Assembly (NCBI GenBank): GCA_014191855.1 | Contig: BJHF01000008.1 | Coordinates: forward strand, 1-64,000 | From: Deltaproteobacteria bacterium | GTDB lineage: Bacteria; Myxococcota_A; UBA796; SXON01 | Length of the DNA stretch: 64,000 nt | Direction of reading: 5' to 3' | Shown: piece after piece, positions 59,226 to 64,000 of the stretch | How the letters are laid out: every line of letters begins with the position of its first letter | Position numbering within the stretch: the first letter of the stretch is position 1 | Position numbers and translations under genes: made by a program | The notes under the pieces: generated by a model | Seen by the model: the letters and a program-made list of their open reading frames with translations, nothing else | Databases searched by the model: none | What the model was told of the DNA's origin: nothing

Positions 59226-59346
59226 AGGGGGGGGATCGGGCTGCGGGGGGCGGGCTACGGGGTTCCGCGCCCCCCCGCGCCGTCAGGCGCTCCCGCGACG
59301 CCAGGCGCCCTCTCCCCGCAGCCCGTAGCCCCGGGTCGCAGGCCCG
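59226..59346. repeat. Convergent intergenic palindromic repeat, copy 4
   Basis: GGGCTGCGGGG (59239-59249) pairs with CCCCGCAGCCC (59314-59324), and GGGCTACGGG (59253-59262) pairs with CCCGTAGCCC (59322-59331), giving alternative stems. GCGCCGTCAGGCGC appears between. The element fills the gap between a plus-strand and a minus-strand gene, so bidirectional termination is likely. Confidence 0.6.
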
Positions 59347-60444
59347 CTAGCCCGTAGCCCCCATCGCCCGCAATCCCTCTCGTTCTTCCTCCGTATACCC
59401 CAGCTCTCCCAACACCTCCTCCGTATGCTCCCCTAACCCCGGCGGCGGTCGATGCGAGACCAAACCGAGCGGCGGCATCGGCTGCGTCCACGTGCCGAGC
59501 GTGAACTGATGCGCGTGGGGATGTGCGAGCGACTGCGGCACGGTGAGCGCGGCGCCGACGGGGACGCCCGCCGCCCCGAGGCTCGCTTCCCACGTCGCGA
59601 CGTCGCCGTCGGCCAGACGCACGTTGATTGCTTCGTCCAGGGCGGCGCGGTGCTGGATCCGGGAGGCGAGCGTCCGCCAGGCCGGATCGTCCGGTAGGGC
59701 GAGGGCGCGCTGGAGGCGCAGCCAGAGCGCTTCGTTGGCGCAGCAGATGGAGAGCCAACCATCCCGGCAGCGGTAGAGGTTGTAGGGGGCGATCGAGGGG
59801 TGGGCGTTGCTCGGGGGAGGGGGCTCCGCGCCGGCGTTGAGCGAGGCACTCGCGTAGTAGGCCAGCAGGCTGTGCTGCACGTCGAGCATGCTGATGTCGA
59901 CGCGGCGCCCCTTTCCCGTGCGCGCCCGGTCCAACAGACCGAACAACACCCCCTGGACGGCGATTTGCGCGCTCGCGAGGTCTGCGATGCTCGGACCCGC
60001 CTTCTGGGGCGGGTCGCCCGTCAGCGTCGTAATCGCGCCGATCGATTGGAGCACCAGGTCGTAGCCGGCGCCATCGATGTCGGCCCCGAACGCGCTGATG
60101 CTCACCCAGATGTGCTCGGGCCGGCCAACCGCCGCGTAGCCCAGCCCCAGGCGATCCATCACCCCGGGGCGAAAATTCTCAAGCACCACGTCGGCATCGC
60201 CGATCAGCCGGAGCGCCACCTCCCGCCCCCCCGGGTGCTTCAGGTTCAGCGCGAGGCTACGTTTGTTTCGGTTCGTACAGGCAAAATACACGCTTACGCC
60301 CTCGCGAAGGGGGGCGAAGCGCCGCGTCTCGTCCCCATCGAGCGACTCGACCTTGATCACGTCGAAGCCCTGGTCTCCGAGGGTCTGGGCCGCCCACGGC
60401 CCGGCGAGCACGCGGGTGAAGTCGGCGACGCGGATGGGGCGCAT
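59347..60444 (-). CDS. CaiB/BaiF (class III) CoA-transferase
   Basis: A 365-residue enzyme transferring CoA between carboxylic acids, as in FRC, CaiB and AMACR relatives. It begins VADFTRVLAGPWAAQTLGDQ and has VIKVESLDGDETRRF, NRNKRSLALNLKHPGGREVA and ENFRPGVMDRLGLG. The catalytic Asp is in VDISMLDVQHSLLAYYAS. The length is a little shorter than formyl-CoA transferases. The substrate is unknown. It starts 30 bases from the divergent kinase gene. Confidence 0.9.
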   Translation of the reverse strand: MRPIRVADFTRVLAGPWAAQTLGDQGFDVIKVESLDGDETRRFAPLREGVSVYFACTNRNKRSLALNLKHPGGREVALRLIGDADVVLENFRPGVMDRLGLGYAAVGRPEHIWVSISAFGADIDGAGYDLVLQSIGAITTLTGDPPQKAGPSIADLASAQIAVQGVLFGLLDRARTGKGRRVDISMLDVQHSLLAYYASASLNAGAEPPPPSNAHPSIAPYNLYRCRDGWLSICCANEALWLRLQRALALPDDPAWRTLASRIQHRAALDEAINVRLADGDVATWEASLGAAGVPVGAALTVPQSLAHPHAHQFTLGTWTQPMPPLGLVSHRPPPGLGEHTEEVLGELGYTEEEREGLRAMGATG

Positions 60445-60474
60445 CGGCGCCGACTATCGCGCTACGTTGCCACG

Positions 60475-63400
60475 ATGATGGCCCGCGAGCCGCTCGTGCT
60501 GGGTACCTACGAGCTGCAGGAGCGCGTGGCGTCCGGCGGCGTCGGGGATGTCTGGCGGGCGACGCACCTGCAAACCCGGGCGGTGGCGGCGGTGAAGCTG
60601 CTGCATGCGGGGGGGGCGCGCGATCCGGCGGCATTGCAAACCCTGCGCGCGGAGCTTCGGGCCGTGGCCGGGTTGGACCACCCGAACATCGTCTACGTGT
60701 TTGGCACGGGGGAGGTGTGCGAGCAAACCGCCGCGCAAGCTAAGGGGAGGCTGGTGCTCGGCGCCACCTGGATCGCGATGGAGTTCGCGGAAGGTGGGAC
60801 GCTCCGCGACAGCGCGGGCGCCATGGCTTGGACGGCGGTTCGCGAGGCGATGCTCGACGTGCTCGCCGGCCTCGCCCACGCGCACGCACGAGGAGTGTTG
60901 CATGGCGACGTGAAGCCGGCGAACCTGCTGGTGGGCGGCATGCGCCCGGGCGTGAAGATCGCCGACTTTGGACTTGCACATTTGCTTGGCGCCGCGGCGC
61001 GGGAGCGCGGCTCGCGCCGCCGCTGGGGCACGCCGAGCTATATGGCGCCGGAGCAGATCAACGGCGTCGATGGCCTTCTCGGCCCGTGGACGGACCTGTA
61101 CAGCGCGGGGTGTACCGCATGGGCCCTGCTCACCGGCGCGGCGCCGTTCGTCGGCGAGCCCGAGGCGGTGCTCGACGAACATGTCTCATCGCCGCTGCCA
61201 GCGTTTGTCCCCAACTGCGCGGTGCCGGATGGGGCCGAGGCGTGGTTGCGTCGGTGCCTCGTGAAAGATCCGTCGCTGCGTTTGCGCCACGCAGCGGACG
61301 CCGGGCGGATGTTGAGGGAGCTGCCTGCTACGCTTTCGGGGCCGGCTCCTCGCGCCGCGACTCGCCGAGCCGCGCCGGCGGAGGTCACCGTGCCGCTCGC
61401 GGGGCTGGTCCATGCCGTGCGCGTGCTCGCCAACACCGACCTTCGCCCCCTCTCCACGACGGTGCCTGCAACGTTTCCGACCCGACCGCTGGGGGAGCGG
61501 CCGCTCCCGCGGGGCGTTGCCGGGGCGGGTCTGGAGCTGCTCGGTCTCCGCTCGCTCCCGGTCGTGGGGCGCGAGGCGGAGCAGGACTTCTTGTGGAGTC
61601 GCCTGCGCCAGGTCTTCGACACCGAAACGTCGCGAGCGGTTATCGTCCGAGGCGCCAGCGGCGTGGGAACCTCGCGGCTCGTGCGTTGGCTGTCGGAGTC
61701 GGCGGCCGAGCTGGGCGTGGCCCGACCGGTCGTCGCCTGGTACGGCACGGGCTCGGGGCCAGCTCGCGGCCTGCGGCCTGCGTTTTCGCGCGCGATGGGG
61801 CTGCCGCGGTTGGACCGTGCCTCGTTGCCTGCGGCGCTGCTCCGGGTTGCCCCGGCGCTGGACGACAGCGATCGATCCGCGTTGATCGCGTGGTTGGGCA
61901 GCGGCGGTCGGCAGGGCGCCGCAGGGTTGCCGCGGGCCGAGCGGCTCGCGTTGTGGCGGCGGGTGCTGCTCGCCATGGCGTCGGCGCCTCCGCCCACCGG
62001 AGAGGGGCGACCGATCGTGTTCTGGGTGGACGATGCCCACACCGGCGCGGCCGACGCGCTCGCCCTCATTCGCAGCGTGATCGGCCTGAAGATGCCGGTG
62101 CTGTTCGTGCTCACGGTCACCGACGAGCTGCTTCCGGCGCGTTCGGTCGAAGCCTCGATGCTGGCGGATCTGCGCGCGCAGGTGTCTGTGGAGGAGCTAC
62201 GGCTCACCCCACTCGCGGAAGCGGCGAGCCGGGAGCTGTTGGAGCAGCGGTTAGGGCTCGACCGGGCATTTGCGGATTCGGTTACGTCGCGAACCTCTGG
62301 AAACCCGTTGTTTGCGCTGCAGTTGTTGGGAGACTCCATCCAGCGCGGACTGCTTGAGTTCGGGCCTGAGGGCGTACACCTGCGCGCCGGGGCCGCCGTG
62401 GAGTTGCCTCTGGATCTCGAGCGGGTGTGGGCGCTGCGGGTTGAGTCGGCCGCAGCCGGATTGCCCGCCTCCGCGCTGGAGTCCGTGGAGCTCCTGGCCG
62501 TGCTGGGTGATCCGGTGGACGAGGCGGAATGGGTGGCGGCGTGCGCGGAGCTCGGCGTACCGCCGGGCCGGGAGCTGGTGGAGCGCTTGGAGGCGAGGGG
62601 GCTGCTCCCCCGGGCGCAGGGCGGGGGAGCGTGGCGGTTCGTTCACGCAATGTTCCGCGAGGCGCTCGAGCGGCGCGCGGGGCGGGCGGGGCGCCTTGAC
62701 GCCTGTCATCGCGCCTGCGCCGCAATGTTGAGGTTGGGAGCGGAGCGCGAATCGGCGGAGCGCATCGGCCGGCACCTCCGCGCGGCGGGAGATCTGGGCG
62801 GGAGCCTGCAGCCGCTGGCTACTGCGATTGAGTCGAGAATCCTGAGCCGGGAAGCACGACCTGCCGCGGTGCTGCTGCAGATGCGCGACGAGGCGCTGAG
62901 CCGGATTGGCGTGCGCCCCGATGACGCGCGTCACGCCGAGCAGCGTTTTCTGGAGGCCCTGCTGGCGCAGCTCGACAACGACCTTGGTCGGGCCGAGGCG
63001 AAGGTGGTGGAGCTCCTGGCGGACGCCCACGTGCACGAATGGCCCGGCATCGAGGCGCGGGCGCTCTGGCTCAGGGGCCGGATCGCGCGGCGTCGCGGGA
63101 ACGCAGTGCTATCCAGGGATTGCCTGGGGAACGCGGCGCTCGCCGCCTCTGCGGGCCGCGACCGGCGTACCGTGGCGCGGGCCCGGGCAGACCTCGGCGA
63201 CGTGCTCACCGACCTGGGCGACTGGGCCGGCGCGAGCGAGAGCTTTGAGGGGGCGTTGCCCCTTTTTCGCGAGCTGGACGACGCGCTGGGGCTCGGAGAG
63301 GTGCACCTCGGCCTCGCGCAGCTCGACCTGAAACGTGAGCGCCGGGATCACGCCGAGGCCGGCCTGCAGTATGCGCTCGCGGAGTTCGCACGCGTCGGCA

Positions 63401-63861
63401 ATCGGGTGGGTCTGGCGCGGGTGTACAACCTGCTGGGAGACCTCGCCAGGTTCGGGGGAAACACCGCGGTGGCGGCGGATCACTACCGAGCGGCGGTGGC
63501 ATTGTTGGAGGCGGTGAGCTCGTGGATGGCGGTGGTGCCGCAGGTAAACCTGGGCTTGTTGCTGGTGGGAGACGGCCTGTGGGCAGCAGCTCGGTCGCAT
63601 CTGGAGCCTTGCCTCGCCGAGGTGCAGCGCCACCCCGCCCCCGACGTGGAGGTGTGCGCACGGTTGGCGCTGTTGGTGTGCGCCGTAGCCGTGGGCGATG
63701 CGGCGTTGGAGGCGGCGATCGCGCCGTCGGAGGCCCAGATGACCGAGGTGCGGCGCCGGGATCCGGAGCTTCGCGCGCTGATCGGCCTCGTGCGGGAGCA
63801 GGCCCTGCTGGCCGGTCGGGCGGACCGGGTGCTTTGGGCGGACACGGCGCTGGCTGTGTGA
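60475..63861 (+). CDS. Ser/Thr protein kinase - STAND ATPase - TPR signalling protein
   Basis: An 1128-residue protein. The N-terminal kinase (about 10-270) has VASGGVGDVWRA, VAAVKLLHA, catalytic loop HGDVKPANLL near residue 143 and IADFGLAHL. The usual HRD is HGD, so it is a non-RD kinase. A central ATPase has Walker A GASGVGTSRL near residue 391, where Thr replaces the Lys of GxGKS. Walker B-like IVFWVDDAHTGAADAL follows. The C-terminal half is TPR-like (LGLGEVHLGLAQLDLKRERR). ATG 60475 or 60478 starts it. The architecture matches predatory/social myxobacterial kinase-TPR regulators; the ligand is unknown. Confidence 0.85.
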   Translation: MMAREPLVLGTYELQERVASGGVGDVWRATHLQTRAVAAVKLLHAGGARDPAALQTLRAELRAVAGLDHPNIVYVFGTGEVCEQTAAQAKGRLVLGATWIAMEFAEGGTLRDSAGAMAWTAVREAMLDVLAGLAHAHARGVLHGDVKPANLLVGGMRPGVKIADFGLAHLLGAAARERGSRRRWGTPSYMAPEQINGVDGLLGPWTDLYSAGCTAWALLTGAAPFVGEPEAVLDEHVSSPLPAFVPNCAVPDGAEAWLRRCLVKDPSLRLRHAADAGRMLRELPATLSGPAPRAATRRAAPAEVTVPLAGLVHAVRVLANTDLRPLSTTVPATFPTRPLGERPLPRGVAGAGLELLGLRSLPVVGREAEQDFLWSRLRQVFDTETSRAVIVRGASGVGTSRLVRWLSESAAELGVARPVVAWYGTGSGPARGLRPAFSRAMGLPRLDRASLPAALLRVAPALDDSDRSALIAWLGSGGRQGAAGLPRAERLALWRRVLLAMASAPPPTGEGRPIVFWVDDAHTGAADALALIRSVIGLKMPVLFVLTVTDELLPARSVEASMLADLRAQVSVEELRLTPLAEAASRELLEQRLGLDRAFADSVTSRTSGNPLFALQLLGDSIQRGLLEFGPEGVHLRAGAAVELPLDLERVWALRVESAAAGLPASALESVELLAVLGDPVDEAEWVAACAELGVPPGRELVERLEARGLLPRAQGGGAWRFVHAMFREALERRAGRAGRLDACHRACAAMLRLGAERESAERIGRHLRAAGDLGGSLQPLATAIESRILSREARPAAVLLQMRDEALSRIGVRPDDARHAEQRFLEALLAQLDNDLGRAEAKVVELLADAHVHEWPGIEARALWLRGRIARRRGNAVLSRDCLGNAALAASAGRDRRTVARARADLGDVLTDLGDWAGASESFEGALPLFRELDDALGLGEVHLGLAQLDLKRERRDHAEAGLQYALAEFARVGNRVGLARVYNLLGDLARFGGNTAVAADHYRAAVALLEAVSSWMAVVPQVNLGLLLVGDGLWAAARSHLEPCLAEVQRHPAPDVEVCARLALLVCAVAVGDAALEAAIAPSEAQMTEVRRRDPELRALIGLVREQALLAGRADRVLWADTALAV

Positions 63862-63880
63862 GGGCGGGGGACGCTCCGGC

Positions 63881-63942
63881 CGCGCCGCGAATCGCCGCGA
63901 TGTTCGCCTGAAGAAGGCCACCGGGCCGCGCGATTCGCCCAA
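63881..63942. repeat. 52-nt hairpin element, copy A
   Basis: GCGAATCG (63887-63894) pairs with CGATTCGC (63931-63938). The arm-to-arm span is 52 bases, identical to the copy at 38716-38767. It lies 26 bases past the stop of the kinase gene. The remaining bases to the window edge show no gene. Confidence 0.6.
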
Positions 63943-64000
63943 TTTCCTGCCCCCTACGGCGTTGAGGCCGCCACGACCGTTGCGCAGGTCGTCCCCGCCG

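Noticed and set aside
1-64000. tRNA, rRNA, insertion sequence, integrase or attachment site
   Set aside because: No sequence was recognised by eye. A covariance search could still find a small RNA I missed.

Overview
The window is very GC-rich, with tightly packed genes and many 4-base stop/start overlaps. It encodes several exported proteins typical of Myxococcota: MopE-type metal-binding repeats, lamin-tail and FG-GAP domains, right-handed beta-helix lipoproteins, an OmpA protein with a MYXO-CTERM-like segment, and large kinase/cyclase-ATPase-TPR signalling proteins. I infer a myxobacterium or an uncultured relative. The phylum is inferred from protein architecture, not from a marker gene. 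No rRNA, tRNA, CRISPR array, transposase or integrase was recognised.

Layout. 1-2.6 kb: the end of a pilus/type II secretion-like operon (GspF end, short GspE, two prepilin-like proteins, one small anchored protein). 2.9-4.5 kb: an orphan PfaD-type flavoprotein. 4.5-9.2 kb: two exported proteins, one of them a 1195-residue surface lipoprotein. 9.3-11.7 kb: a complete EF-P beta-lysylation island (epmA, efp, epmB). 11.8-20 kb: hypothetical exported proteins, a DUF4388-like protein, an aldehyde dehydrogenase and two lipoproteins. 20-27.1 kb: a compact histidine operon on the minus strand. Its seven ORFs, hisG, hisC-HAD, hisB, hisH, hisF, hisA-I-E and hisD, appear to carry every step from PRPP/ATP to histidine, including a candidate histidinol-phosphatase fused to HisC. 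27.2-30.6 kb: an APC permease translationally coupled to a PotD-like binding protein, and a thioesterase-VOC fusion.

31.3-36.9 kb: a MacAB-TolC-type export operon (ATPase, outer-membrane factor, adaptor, two permeases), with the first permease frameshifted. 37-42.3 kb: a beta-helix lipoprotein, a B3/4-domain protein and two hypotheticals. This stretch also holds the most striking non-coding DNA: four copies of a 24-bp motif in mirrored pairs at 31-bp spacing, and a perfect 20-bp inverted repeat in a divergent promoter region. 42.3-48.1 kb: a soluble-adenylyl-cyclase-like cyclase/ATPase/TPR protein divergent from a pentapeptide-repeat protein and a lipase-like hydrolase. 48.5-54.2 kb: an OmpA fusion with an internal sorting-signal-like segment, then a NUDIX-subtilase pair. 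54.3-63.9 kb: tandem PilZ-like paralogues, a hypothetical, an ASH-type lipoprotein, a CaiB/BaiF CoA-transferase and a Ser/Thr kinase-ATPase-TPR protein.

Non-coding repeats. A GC-rich palindromic repeat family occupies convergent intergenic gaps, where it may act as a bidirectional terminator. A second 52-nt hairpin element occurs twice with a compensatory base-pair change. Most start sites were moved downstream of the longest ORF, using stop/start overlaps, Shine-Dalgarno-like sequence or signal peptides. Those choices are explained entry by entry.
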